47,130 nucleotides of DNA from an uncultured Methanobrevibacter sp. GTDB taxonomy: Archaea; Methanobacteriota; Methanobacteria; Methanobacteriales; Methanobacteriaceae. The notes beneath the pieces are model-generated. The model made no database searches. It was not told where the DNA came from and worked only from the letters and a program-made list of their open reading frames with translations. A program made the position numbers and the translations under genes. This document shows positions 14,884 to 24,059 of the stretch, in pieces; positions within the stretch are counted from its first letter, which is position 1, and every line of letters begins with the position of its first letter. The DNA lies in assembly GCF_900314695.1 (NCBI RefSeq), contig NZ_OMWD01000017.1, forward strand, positions 1-47,130, given 5' to 3'.

Positions 14884-15459
14884 CTACATGAATTTTCGTC
14901 CCGGCTTGAATGCGTCTGAAATCTTATCGCCCATCCTAAAGTAGGAATGGGTGACATCATCGTAAGCCAACGAATCCAATTTTTCGAAAATAATTTTGCC
15001 GTTACCATCCACGACACTTTCATCTGCCTGAATGTTTACTATTTCACCTGTGACTTGGGTGTGTGAGCCAACTTCAGCAATATTTATTACCCTGCATTCA
15101 ACAGAAACCTTAAACTCCTCAATTATAGGTGCATTAACCATTTCAGCATCCCTATATGAAAAGTTTACCTTTTCAAGCTTGTTTTGATTGTAACCTGATT
15201 CTATTCCAAAGTAATCTGTTTCATCCATATGCTCACAGCTTGGAAAGCCAATGCAAAACTCATTGCTTTTTAAAATATCTGCTAGTGTTTTTCTCTTGAG
15301 TGTTGAATTGATTGCAATCATAACGGCAGGAGGGTGATGAGAGCACATTGTTGCAAAAGCAAGTGTACAACAGTCAGGATTTCCATCCTCATCATATGCA
15401 CTTGCAACAACAGCAGGTGCCGGATACATCATAGTACGCGGTTTTAAATTAATCTTCAT
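14884..15459 (-). CDS. Flavin reductase-like (flavoredoxin) protein
   Basis: 191 residues with the FMN-binding split-barrel pattern: an N-terminal PAPAVVASAYDEDGNPDCCT segment, the FMN-phosphate region TMCSHHPPAVMIAINSTLKR, the FCIGFPS strand, and the late QVTGEIVNIQADESV strand with HSYFRMG near the end. Such proteins bind FMN and pass electrons (flavoredoxin) or reduce flavins with NAD(P)H. Methanogens have several of unknown partner. It is divergent from the PAP2-like gene (38 bases apart) and leads an operon with the CPBP protease. Confidence 0.86.
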   Translation of the reverse strand: MKINLKPRTMMYPAPAVVASAYDEDGNPDCCTLAFATMCSHHPPAVMIAINSTLKRKTLADILKSNEFCIGFPSCEHMDETDYFGIESGYNQNKLEKVNFSYRDAEMVNAPIIEEFKVSVECRVINIAEVGSHTQVTGEIVNIQADESVVDGNGKIIFEKLDSLAYDDVTHSYFRMGDKISDAFKPGRKFM

Positions 15460-15496
15460 AGTAATTTATTTACTTGATTATAATATAAATAATTAT

Positions 15497-16372
15497 ATGA
15501 ACAAGTTAAAAACCGCTAAAGTAATTTCAGATATAACTAATCCCCCAATACTCTGCATCCCGTTATTTTTGATAATGTGTATTGTGCTGTCCTTTGAAAA
15601 TGGGGAGTTCAACATGTCTAAATTCATTGTTTTGGAATTGATTTCACTTGTCTTTTCATCAATATTGCCTATGGCAATTATCTTAGGTTGGGCAAAAAAG
15701 ATTGGAACCGACAAGGACATATCCAACAGAACAGATAGATTCGTACCATTGATTGTTGGAATAACATCCTATTTCATTGGCTTTTTGGTATCATATTTCA
15801 TTGGATTAAGCAATTTTTTAACAATCCTTCTTTTGTGCTATGCAGTGAATACCTTCATTGTAATGATAATAACATTTAAATGGAAAATCAGCGTTCACAC
15901 AACAGGATTAAGCGGGCCTGTAGGTGCATTGATATTGCTCTTGGGACCATTCGGTGCAATATTTGGAATATTATATCCGATACTTATCTGGTCAAGGGTT
16001 CTTTTAAAAAAGCATACCCTGGCACAGGCAATCTGCGGTGCGGCTCAAGGATTTTTCCTAACCATATTTGAAATGTATCTTTTTGTTGATGTGCTGAAAC
16101 TTCAATTAGGTGAGATCATAAGTCTGGAACTTGCAACGCTATTCATATTGGCAATCATTATTACACCGATAATACTCGGATTTTTAAGCTATCTGAATGT
16201 AAAAAAAGCAAAATTTGTATTTTATTTACTTGAACTTATATTATTTGTGATGTTTCTGGCATTTACACCAATGGATGTATTTATAATATTTGTTTTAGTC
16301 AGTCTAACATCAATACTGATAAGCTACTATGCCGGCGAGGATTTTATCTGGTATGAGGTTTTAAAAAAATAA
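15497..16372 (+). CDS. PAP2-like membrane phosphatase
   Basis: 291 residues, about eight helices. Three motifs match the PAP2/lipid phosphate phosphatase signature in relaxed form: KDISNRTDRFVPL at 73-85 (motif 1), SVHTTGLSGP at 132-141 (motif 2, His134), and SRVLLKKHTLAQ at 166-177 (motif 3, Arg167 and the nucleophile-type His173). The enzyme should remove phosphate from a lipid or polyprenyl pyrophosphate in the membrane, fitting a neighbourhood of lipid-linked sugar enzymes. The motif spacing resembles archaeal family members. No strong ribosome binding site is seen. It converges on the GT39 gene. Confidence 0.77.
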   Translation: MNKLKTAKVISDITNPPILCIPLFLIMCIVLSFENGEFNMSKFIVLELISLVFSSILPMAIILGWAKKIGTDKDISNRTDRFVPLIVGITSYFIGFLVSYFIGLSNFLTILLLCYAVNTFIVMIITFKWKISVHTTGLSGPVGALILLLGPFGAIFGILYPILIWSRVLLKKHTLAQAICGAAQGFFLTIFEMYLFVDVLKLQLGEIISLELATLFILAIIITPIILGFLSYLNVKKAKFVFYLLELILFVMFLAFTPMDVFIIFVLVSLTSILISYYAGEDFIWYEVLKK

Positions 16373-16379
16373 GTAAATA

Positions 16380-16399
16380 AGATGTGTGTCAACACATCT
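16380..16399. terminator. Terminator hairpin between convergent genes
   Basis: AGATGTGT (16380-16387) and ACACATCT (16392-16399) pair perfectly over GTCA, with A-rich and T-rich flanks. It overlaps the stop codon of the leftward gene and lies 8 bases after the stop of the rightward gene. Confidence 0.55.
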
Positions 16400-17891
16400 A
16401 TTTAGTCTGATTTTTGTATTCTAATTTATAGAATTTACAGTTTTCAATCTGACCTACTTTATCTTTTGAAACATATTTAGGTATTTCCAAGTCAGATCCA
16501 CTACGGTACGCAAGATATATTGTTTTATTCTTGTATTTATTGAAATCATCAGGCATTAAAAACTTGTCTTTCTTCTTATCAAATATCCTTGAAAAGTCTC
16601 GAGCCTTTTCCTTTTTGTCAATCGAATATCCTGCAAAGACATTTGACTCATTCAACTGATCATGGAAATGAATATATTTAACCATTCCATCTATGATAAC
16701 AACGGAATCGTTGTTGTTTATGCTTTTAAGGAATTCCTGGTTTTTGACCAAAGAGTCGTGATAAGTGGAAATATCTGAAGTCTGTTCATATAGATTGACC
16801 GCACCGAACAGCAACAGAACAACAACGACAGGAATAACAACCTTCTTAACATCAAACTTGGATATAAAAATTGAAAGGCTCAACCATACCAGTCCAACAG
16901 CAGGAGTGGCATATCTTGTGATAAAAATAGGTTTGAATACGGTTGAAATGACAACACCGAAAATTACTGTTGCAATGAATACCAAAAATCCAAACAGAAC
17001 AACAAAATTCTCTTCGCGAGACTTTTTAAACTGCATCAGAACAATAATGAACACTACGAAAAATACCGCTGCAAAAGCATAAATAGCGATTAAATCCGGA
17101 TTAAATGTGAATACTGATGAGAAAAAGCCCAAGAAATCATTGAAGGTAATGCTTTCAATCCAATAACCCTGGTTGACTCCAGTCATTTGTTTATATAAAA
17201 CAGTTAACCACGGAGCATAACATATAATGCCGAAAATGACAGATATGAAAAAGTTTTTAATTTCAGATTTGTTGTTAATCATGAAATATATGAACAGAAC
17301 AAGATATAACATTATCGCTGAAACTGCAACGAAGTAATGTGTATATGCTCCTAAAACTGAAAATACTGCAACTAAAATCCAATTTTTCAATGAAGGATTT
17401 TTCAAAATATCTGCTGCATAAAGGAATGCAAGAACCAGGAACAATAATCCCCATGGATACATTCTAGCTATTGAAAACATTTTGAAAAAATCACACATGC
17501 TTATAAGAGTAAAAACAAAAAGTCCTCCAGCTAACCAGCCATAATCCTTTCTGATTTTAGTCAATGCTATTCCAAACAATATTATATATGGAACAACAGA
17601 TGCCAGTTTCATTACAAAAATCATGTCATAAGCGACATTAAGATGATTTAGTATGTATATAGGAATCCGAGCAATGAGATAATACACCGGAGGATGCACA
17701 TCAATGGCAGTTAAATGGATAATGTTTTTAAAGGAAGTATTTAATATACCCATTGTATACCATTCATCAATATCTAAAAAGGGTTTTTGAATTAGATAAA
17801 AAATCAACAGGCCGAATAAGAATAAACTCAGCACAAATAACGATTTTCCAATATAATCTTTATATTTGTCATTTATATTATCATACAACAT
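16398..17891 (-). CDS. GT39/PMT-like membrane glycosyltransferase
   Basis: 497 residues from ATG 17891; GTG 17897 is an alternative, and AGGTGA lies immediately before both, so the start is not certain. Same architecture as the protein at 4961-6448: DE at 42-43 in the first outer loop, DVHPP at 64-68, eleven or so helices and a C-terminal soluble part of about 110 residues. The pair share motifs such as TKIRKDYG and NWILxAVFSVLxAYTHYFA-like segments, so they are paralogues. It should transfer a polyprenyl-phosphate-linked sugar to a surface acceptor. Confidence 0.85.
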   Translation of the reverse strand: MLYDNINDKYKDYIGKSLFVLSLFLFGLLIFYLIQKPFLDIDEWYTMGILNTSFKNIIHLTAIDVHPPVYYLIARIPIYILNHLNVAYDMIFVMKLASVVPYIILFGIALTKIRKDYGWLAGGLFVFTLISMCDFFKMFSIARMYPWGLLFLVLAFLYAADILKNPSLKNWILVAVFSVLGAYTHYFVAVSAIMLYLVLFIYFMINNKSEIKNFFISVIFGIICYAPWLTVLYKQMTGVNQGYWIESITFNDFLGFFSSVFTFNPDLIAIYAFAAVFFVVFIIVLMQFKKSREENFVVLFGFLVFIATVIFGVVISTVFKPIFITRYATPAVGLVWLSLSIFISKFDVKKVVIPVVVVLLLFGAVNLYEQTSDISTYHDSLVKNQEFLKSINNNDSVVIIDGMVKYIHFHDQLNESNVFAGYSIDKKEKARDFSRIFDKKKDKFLMPDDFNKYKNKTIYLAYRSGSDLEIPKYVSKDKVGQIENCKFYKLEYKNQTK

Positions 17892-18198
17892 ACTCACCTA
17901 GAAAAATTATTTTTTTCTTTATAAAAACTCTCCGATTGTTTGAATAAGTTATGAAAATATTACTTCTTAAAAAAATTTTATAATTATAATCTTCAATTAA
18001 ATTAACGATTCATGGAAACAATATCTGAAATAACCGTTTCAAAGTAATTAAAATTTAATTATTTACTCAATATTGAACAAACAATAAATGTTTGAATCCA
18101 CATATTATTATGGGCAAACTCTTTTTTTCAGACTAATATTTTCAACGATTTATAAAATCATTATTATATTTATAATGATTATTATATAAATTTTTAAT
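17892..18198 (-). promoter_or_regulatory. Intergenic region with the GT39 promoter
   Basis: About 300 AT-rich bases. On the minus strand, GTTTTTATAAAG at 17917-17928 is a suitable box A for the leftward GT39 gene, with initiation expected close to the AGGTGA site. The rest, 17930-18198, contains short A/T runs and no gene, tRNA or strong repeat that I can see. Confidence 0.4.
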
Positions 18199-19170
18199 TT
18201 ATCGGGATTTTTTGATAAAATCATAATAATTTTCAGATTTTAATATGTCTAAAAAGAATTTCTTTTTCACCGGCCCCAGATTTTCCAGATAATCACTGTA
18301 GTACGGACAGGATTTTATGGATTCATAGTCGTTTTTAATCAATGCATATAAATCCTTCCTGTATTTTTCTTCAATAGCCATCAGAGCATATCTTGGACCA
18401 TTTATCTTAAAAGCAAGCAAATCAAACTTATACATATCATACCAATCGTTTTCGATAAATATATCCATTAAGATTTGACCTGCAGGAACAGTGTCCAGAA
18501 ATTTGGAATCAACAGATTCTGTAATTGATCCGTCATGCTTTTGACGCACATACAAATGCTTTTTGATAATGGAAATTCTTTGAGCTTTCAGAAACGTATA
18601 AAAGAAAAATGGCATGTCTTCAAAATAGATTCCAGTAGGAAACTTGGCATTGATTTTTGAGAGGAATTTTCTATCGAATATCTTTTGACAGGCACTTACA
18701 GATATGTCAAACAAAAAATCCTTGCACTCATGAGGGTTGAAAACACGATTTTCAAAGGATTTGTCAAAATTATTTAAATTAAACCAGCCATTTTGACTGA
18801 ACTGGCCGTTGAAGTATTTGATGATTTGAAAAATTGATATATCAGCATTATTGTTTTTTGCTTCGAAATATGCAGTTTCCAATGCATCTTCACAAAACCA
18901 GTCATCAGCATCCAAAAACATTATATAATCTCCTGATGCAATCTTAAGGCCATTGTTTCTAGCCTGTCCAGGACCTTCGTTGTTCTGGTTGATGATTCTA
19001 ATTCTGTTATCTTCAAACGAATTGATAATGTCTGAAGTTGAATCTGTTGAACCATCATTGATTATTATTAATTCAAAATCATCCAATGATTGATTCAAAA
19101 CAGATTCAATAGCTTTTTTAATGAATTTCTCCCCATTGAATACAGGTAAAATAATAGAAACACTAGTCAT
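18199..19170 (-). CDS. GT2 family glycosyltransferase
   Basis: 323 residues from ATG 19170, where the GT-A fold begins (MTSVSIILPVFNGEKFI); the open frame extends 22 residues further, but that part is Phe-rich and lacks a site. Nucleotide-binding strand IIINDGSTDST, then PGQARNNGLKIASGDYIMFL followed by DADDW (the DxD metal-binding motif). These are classic for the EpsJ/WcaA-like GT2 group. The C-terminal 120 residues are helical. It transfers a sugar from a UDP or GDP donor in the cytoplasm. Stand-alone gene upstream of the zinc-ribbon protein, which it does not obviously share an operon with (66 bases). Confidence 0.9.
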   Translation of the reverse strand: MTSVSIILPVFNGEKFIKKAIESVLNQSLDDFELIIINDGSTDSTSDIINSFEDNRIRIINQNNEGPGQARNNGLKIASGDYIMFLDADDWFCEDALETAYFEAKNNNADISIFQIIKYFNGQFSQNGWFNLNNFDKSFENRVFNPHECKDFLFDISVSACQKIFDRKFLSKINAKFPTGIYFEDMPFFFYTFLKAQRISIIKKHLYVRQKHDGSITESVDSKFLDTVPAGQILMDIFIENDWYDMYKFDLLAFKINGPRYALMAIEEKYRKDLYALIKNDYESIKSCPYYSDYLENLGPVKKKFFLDILKSENYYDFIKKSR

Positions 19171-19236
19171 CGAATAATATTTTATTTGCAATAGCTTAAA
19201 TATTTGGCTAAAAAAAAAGAAAAAAAGTGTATTCAA

Positions 19237-19917
19237 CTAGAAGGTTTGAGTACCACTAGTTGGAGATAACGATACACTTTGTGTGTCTAAAAGATTTGAA
19301 TTGCTATCATACAGATTGATTGTTGCATGATCCGGATAATATGCATATGCGTCTGCACTTTGAACTTCAAGGTAACCGTTGGAGTGAACAGTAACTGGAA
19401 CCATATTACCATTATTTAAAGTATTTCCATCTCTACTGTACCAGATTTGAAGTATTACATTTTTACCGGCATGTTCCTTACCTACATAGATGTTTGCATA
19501 AGTCAAATCACTCAATTCACTACCAGTTGAGAAACTTCCACCCTGTATCTTCATAGAAGTTGATTGAGGAGTGGCTGTTTTTTGTTCATTTGACTGTGAT
19601 GGACTTGCTTGTGAAGAACTTGCCTGATTTGATGCATTTGATTGTGATGCAGCATTGGAAGCATTGTTTTGGGAAGGGGAATCCTGTGAGTGAGAGCCAC
19701 TTCCAAATCCTTGAAGGTATATAAAAGCACCTGCCAATACGACAGCTATTATGATTAATGCTGCGATAATTATTTTTGTATTATCCGATTTTTTTTCATT
19801 GTTCATCGAATTAATCATTTTTTCATGACTATTCGCTTTCTTTTCCAAAGGTGTTCCACATTTTTTACAAAATTTTGCACCTTCATTGTTTTCAGCATTA
19901 CAATTTGGACATTTCAT
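19237..19917 (-). CDS. Zinc-ribbon, single-helix membrane protein with exported domain
   Basis: 226 residues from ATG 19917. A zinc ribbon opens the protein (CPNCNAENNEGAKFCKKCG, four Cys at 3, 6, 17 and 20), then a Lys/Asn-rich linker, a membrane helix at about 50-70, and a Ser/Gln/Asn-rich low-complexity stretch to about 125. A folded beta domain of about 100 residues follows, with TYANIYVGKEHAGKNVILQI. The ribbon is cytoplasmic and the beta domain should lie outside. Methanogens have many such ribbon-helix-tail proteins without known function. This ribbon resembles those in the 38-46 kb cluster. Confidence 0.72.
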   Translation of the reverse strand: MKCPNCNAENNEGAKFCKKCGTPLEKKANSHEKMINSMNNEKKSDNTKIIIAALIIIAVVLAGAFIYLQGFGSGSHSQDSPSQNNASNAASQSNASNQASSSQASPSQSNEQKTATPQSTSMKIQGGSFSTGSELSDLTYANIYVGKEHAGKNVILQIWYSRDGNTLNNGNMVPVTVHSNGYLEVQSADAYAYYPDHATINLYDSNSNLLDTQSVSLSPTSGTQTF

Positions 19918-20170
19918 ATTCAAATACAACCTCACAACTATATTTGATTAATAATATTTTATCCACAATATTAAATAAAGTTATTTATATATCCATTTTC
20001 AATTGAAAAAGTAATGAAGTAATCCATATCAATGACAAATTAATAATGAAACTTTATCAAAAAATAAATTTAATTAAAAGAACACTTAATTAAATTAGAA
20101 TTTATGTCTAAAAAATTAATTAAATTAAATGTAAAATAAATAAAAAATAGCTGGAAAAGATATGAAATAT

Positions 20171-20854
20171 CTAATCATAAAATTTTCCCAAAAATTCTTT
20201 CATCCTCTTGTTGTCGGATGAGAAAACTTCGTCAGGAGAACCTTCCTCCACAATAACACCACCATCCATGAAAATTATGGTGCCGGCTACGTTACGGGCA
20301 AAAGCCATTTCATGAGTAACGATAACCATAGTCATGTGCTCAGCGGCAAGCTCCTTAATAACATCCAAAATTTCACCAGTCAATTCAGGATCAAGAGCTG
20401 AAGTAGGTTCATCAAAAAATAGAATATCGGGATTCATTGCAAGTGCTCTTGCAATAGAAACACGTTGTTGTTGACCTCCTGAAAGTTCACAAGGGTAGGC
20501 ATCTTCCTTATCTTCCAAACCCATTTTCTTTAAAAGGTCACGTGCATGTTCGAAAACTTCCTTTTTGTCTCTTTTTTGAACTTTAATAGGTGCATTGGTA
20601 ATATTTTTCATTACGGAATGATGAGGGAACAAATTGAAATTCTGGAAAACCAAACCGAAAGTTCCATCAAATTGAATTACACCGCTGTCTTCCTGCTCCA
20701 AATCTGTAATGCATCTGAGCAATGTTGATTTGCCTGAACCTGATGGTCCAATAATAGCTAAAACTTCACCCTTTTCAACACTAAGAGAAATATCCTTTAA
20801 AACTACATTATCATTAAAACTTTTTTTAAGATTTTTGATTTCAAGTAAACTCAT
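20171..20854 (-). CDS. Polar amino-acid ABC transporter, ATP-binding subunit
   Basis: 227 residues from ATG 20854, with GGGGGA upstream. Walker A GPSGSGKST, Q-loop FQNFNLFPH, signature LSGGQQQR, Walker B DILFFDEPTSALD and the H-loop THE are all present, so it is catalytically complete. Sequence is of the GlnQ/HisP group. Between Walker A and the Q-loop only about 30 residues occur where GlnQ proteins usually have about 50, a deletion of roughly 20 residues (after the strand SGVIQFDG). It couples ATP hydrolysis to uptake through the permease encoded 10 bases upstream. Confidence 0.93.
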   Translation of the reverse strand: MSLLEIKNLKKSFNDNVVLKDISLSVEKGEVLAIIGPSGSGKSTLLRCITDLEQEDSGVIQFDGTFGLVFQNFNLFPHHSVMKNITNAPIKVQKRDKKEVFEHARDLLKKMGLEDKEDAYPCELSGGQQQRVSIARALAMNPDILFFDEPTSALDPELTGEILDVIKELAAEHMTMVIVTHEMAFARNVAGTIIFMDGGVIVEEGSPDEVFSSDNKRMKEFLGKFYD

Positions 20855-20864
20855 AATATTCCCC

Positions 20865-21515
20865 CTATTCATAATAATCCAATTTATTCTCGACACGGGC
20901 CATTACAAATGCAACGAGTACATTGAATACATAATAGAATATACCTGCTACCAATAGTGCAGCAATGGATGCATCGGCAGCTGCAATTTGTTTAGCTACT
21001 GTAAACATTTCTGGAATTGCAATAACAAATGAAAGAGAAGTATCTTTAACAAGTGTAATTACTTCATTAGTAATTGAAGGAAGAACTACTTTTATAACTT
21101 GAGGAAGTATTATAATAAAAAATGTTTCGATTTTACTATAACCCAATACCTGAGCAGCTTCGTATTGTCCACTGTTGATGGATTCAATACCACCCCTATA
21201 AATTTCTGCAAAGTAAGCTGCATAATTAATTGTAAATGCAATTATAACTGCAATAAATCTATAATCACTGGAAAGACTCATACCAAATAAATAGTAAGGT
21301 CCAAAAAATACGACAATCAACTGTAGCATTAACGGTGTACCTCTCATGATAGAAATATATACTTTTGCAAGCCATCTGATTGGTGCAAAACCACTCATTC
21401 TTCCTCCCGCAACAAGTAAACCGAGAGGAAGAGAGAATAATAGAGTGAGTAAAAATATTTCTATAGAGGTAACCATACCTCCAAGCAACTGTTCAATTAC
21501 TGTACTCAATATCAT
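20865..21515 (-). CDS. Polar amino-acid ABC transporter, permease
   Basis: 216 residues with five membrane helices, the normal size for HisM/GlnP-type permeases. The opening QLLGGMVTSIEIFLLTLLFS, the RGTPLMLQL motif, and the coupling-helix region YRGGIESINSGQYEAAQVLG with the EAA-loop (E-A-A-3x-G) are diagnostic. A single permease gene suggests a homodimer. Middle gene of a substrate-binding protein, permease, ATPase operon. Confidence 0.94.
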   Translation of the reverse strand: MILSTVIEQLLGGMVTSIEIFLLTLLFSLPLGLLVAGGRMSGFAPIRWLAKVYISIMRGTPLMLQLIVVFFGPYYLFGMSLSSDYRFIAVIIAFTINYAAYFAEIYRGGIESINSGQYEAAQVLGYSKIETFFIIILPQVIKVVLPSITNEVITLVKDTSLSFVIAIPEMFTVAKQIAAADASIAALLVAGIFYYVFNVLVAFVMARVENKLDYYE

Positions 21516-21546
21516 ATAACTAATTCTCCCCTCTTAATTGACTAAT

Positions 21547-22383
21547 TTATTTCGGTTGGATTAATGCATCTTCAGATATACCATAATCTTTTGCGATTTT
21601 AGCAACAGTACCATCTTTAAACATTTCATCTAAAGTAGCTTGTACTTTATCTTTTAATGCATCATTTCCTTTTTTAAATCCAATACCGTATTTTTCGGTG
21701 GTAATGGAATCGTTCAATATTTTGAAATCTGCAGCAGAATCATTTTTGTTTTTGATATCATATTCTGCAACACCAATATCCATAGCTACAGCATCACATG
21801 CACCGGATTCTAAATCCATGAATGCAGTGTTATAATCAGCCACTTCAGTTAAAGTAGCGAAAGAGTCTTTAATGGTTTTGTTATCACCATTAAGAGCAGC
21901 TAAAGCAGATGAATCTTTTTGTGTTTCAACAGTTTTACCTGATAAATCTTTGATGCTGCTAACGTTTCCACTTGATTTTACAACAAATATCTGTTTGTTA
22001 TCGAAATAAGGATTGGACCATGTATAGTCATTTTCCCTTCCATCAATGGTAAATCCATTCCAGATACAGTCAATGGATCCTGAACTTAATTCAGCATCTT
22101 TTGCATCCCAGTCAATTGGTTGAGCTTTGAAAGTCCAGTTATTTCTTGCACAAACTTCTTTTGCTAAGTCTAAGTCAAAACCTGTGTAATTTCCGCTTGC
22201 ATCTTTATATCCATAAGGTGGGAATTCTGCATCAAAACCAACAATGAATGTATTCTCATCATTAGCTGTCTGATTAGAATTGTTACTTCCCCCCAAAAAG
22301 TCAAATAGTCCCGCACTTACTGTTCCTACCATCATTACTGATACGAGGAGTAAGACCAAAATAAAACCTATCTTTTTATTCAT
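21547..22383 (-). CDS. Polar amino-acid ABC transporter, substrate-binding protein
   Basis: 278 residues from ATG 22383, seven bases after GGTG. Signal peptide at 1-26 with an A-x-A type end (VSAG) and no lipobox Cys. An Asn-rich linker is followed by the bilobed SBP family 3 domain: FIVGFDAEFPPYGYKD, YTGFDLDLAKEVCARN, IWNGFTIDGRENDYTWSNPY, and the hinge-return region. The ligand is likely a polar or basic amino acid, judging by the family; the exact one cannot be read. First gene of the three-gene operon, with a palindrome next to its TATA box. Confidence 0.93.
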   Translation of the reverse strand: MNKKIGFILVLLLVSVMMVGTVSAGLFDFLGGSNNSNQTANDENTFIVGFDAEFPPYGYKDASGNYTGFDLDLAKEVCARNNWTFKAQPIDWDAKDAELSSGSIDCIWNGFTIDGRENDYTWSNPYFDNKQIFVVKSSGNVSSIKDLSGKTVETQKDSSALAALNGDNKTIKDSFATLTEVADYNTAFMDLESGACDAVAMDIGVAEYDIKNKNDSAADFKILNDSITTEKYGIGFKKGNDALKDKVQATLDEMFKDGTVAKIAKDYGISEDALIQPK

Positions 22384-22705
22384 TTTCAAACACCAATAGT
22401 TATAACTATATAAGTAGATTAAATCTACTTGTAATATAATTTATTTATTTACATATTTATTTATTTATATTAAATTTTTTAAAATAACATTTTACGAAGT
22501 TAAAAACAAAGTTTGAAAATAAATGTCAAACTAAAATCAATTTTAATAAAATTGTTGTTTTTTTTAAAAAAAAATTAGCCATATCACCAAATTAATTAGA
22601 CAAACAATGAAAAAAAAATCTAAAAATTAATATTTTACAATTAATTGATTTTAAAAAAAAAGAAATAAATGATAAAACCCTTTGTTTTACCGAAAATATA
22701 ATCAA
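22384..22705 (-). promoter_or_regulatory. Promoter region of the ABC transporter operon with palindromic operator
   Basis: AAGTAGATT (22412-22420) and AATCTACTT (22422-22430) are perfect inverted arms around a single base. Read leftward, the arm leads straight into a TATA-like stretch (CTTATATAG, about 22408-22416). Next comes a second perfect palindrome, TAGTTATAACTA (22397-22408). A regulator bound here would compete with TBP. The remainder, 22431-22705, is A/T-rich with no gene seen; T-runs at 22555-22575 may help end transcription in the region. Confidence 0.5.
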
Positions 22706-24025
22706 TTAATATTTATCATAAGTAATCATCATACCATTCAAGTTTAAATTATCTGATGGGAAACACATTTTTTGACCATCGAACACCATTCTAATTAAAG
22801 CATTTTCATTTTTTTCAAAATCAGATACTATAATATCCTCATGAATACTAGCCATTTTTCGTGTAAAAGATCCCATCACTTCTTCCGGAGCTTTAATATC
22901 CAACAAACCTTTTGAATAGTATTTTTCTATTGCATCAACAGTAGACTTTGCAGAATTTCCTTTACCATATGGATTTTGAGCATTTTTCATTCTGTCAGCA
23001 AATTCTTTATCATACAATATTTTTCTTGCATTATCAATTATTGCCTCTTTGTCAGAACCTACCAAAATATTTCCACCAGCAGTTACTGTTTCTGGCCTTT
23101 CAGTATTATATCTTAACGTTAAAGCAGGAATATCCAATGTAATTGCTTCTTCTTGAAGTCCACCAGAGTCTGTTAAAATCAAAGTTGATTTTGAAGTTAA
23201 AAGTAAGAAATCCAAATATCCTATAGGTTTAACAATGTGAACATGAGGCAAATTATTTAATTCATCAAATAAACCAAAGTTTTCAAGAGTATTCTTAGTC
23301 CTCGGATGAATTGGAAAAATAATGTTCATTTCATCTAATTCTTTAATAGCACCAATAATATTTGTTACTCTCTCCTTAACATCAACATTTTCCGCCCTAT
23401 GCATTGTTAATGTTAAAATATTCTCCATATTTTCAATATCTAAATCATTGAGGGAATCATCTTCAAATCCTCTTTTTTTAGCAATTTCCAAGTGTCTGAA
23501 ACAAGCATCAACAACAGTATTTCCTGTGATGAACATATCTTTTCTTGAAAATCCTTCAGCCAAAAGATTAATTGCAGATTGTTCAGTTGGAATAAAATAC
23601 ATAGTTGAAGTAACATCTGCAACCCTACGATTTACTTCTTCAGGCATAGTCATATCAAAAGACCTCAATCCTGCTTCAACATGTCCAATGGCAATATGCA
23701 ATTTAGAAGCCACTAATGCTCCTGCCAAAACTGCATTAGTATCTCCTTGAACAAGAACAATATCAGGTTTCTCATCAATCAAAATTTCTTCAATACCTTT
23801 CATCATCAAACCTGTTTGGTTTCCATGAGTTCCGGACCCTACATGAATATTATAATCAGGAGTTGGAATTTCCAAATCTCTGAAGAAATTATCTGACATT
23901 TCCTTATCATAATGTTGGCCAGTGTGTAAAACAATCTGATTTATATCCCTTATTGATATTTCATCAATAATTGGAGCCATTTTAATAATTTCTGGCCTAG
24001 TCCCTAAAATAGTAGCTATTTTCAT
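22706..24025 (-). CDS. wecB: UDP-N-acetylglucosamine 2-epimerase (non-hydrolysing) with C-terminal extension
   Basis: 439 residues from ATG 24025 (GAGG upstream). MKIATILGTRPEIIKMAP, then HTGQHYDKEMSD, VQGDTNAVLAGALVA, HVEAGLRSFD, PEEVNRR, PIHPRT and ILTDSGGLQEEA are the family's active-site segments. The reaction converts UDP-GlcNAc to UDP-ManNAc. The usual length is about 360-380; here about 60 extra residues follow the family's end at roughly 375, containing GSFTRKMASIHEDIIVSDFE and a Phe/Met-rich tail. Last gene of the surface-polymer operon; UDP-ManNAc would feed the neighbouring transferases. Confidence 0.93.
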   Translation of the reverse strand: MKIATILGTRPEIIKMAPIIDEISIRDINQIVLHTGQHYDKEMSDNFFRDLEIPTPDYNIHVGSGTHGNQTGLMMKGIEEILIDEKPDIVLVQGDTNAVLAGALVASKLHIAIGHVEAGLRSFDMTMPEEVNRRVADVTSTMYFIPTEQSAINLLAEGFSRKDMFITGNTVVDACFRHLEIAKKRGFEDDSLNDLDIENMENILTLTMHRAENVDVKERVTNIIGAIKELDEMNIIFPIHPRTKNTLENFGLFDELNNLPHVHIVKPIGYLDFLLLTSKSTLILTDSGGLQEEAITLDIPALTLRYNTERPETVTAGGNILVGSDKEAIIDNARKILYDKEFADRMKNAQNPYGKGNSAKSTVDAIEKYYSKGLLDIKAPEEVMGSFTRKMASIHEDIIVSDFEKNENALIRMVFDGQKMCFPSDNLNLNGMMITYDKY

Positions 24026-24059
24026 TAGTATAACCTCATCCAATAAATTAACTAAAAAT

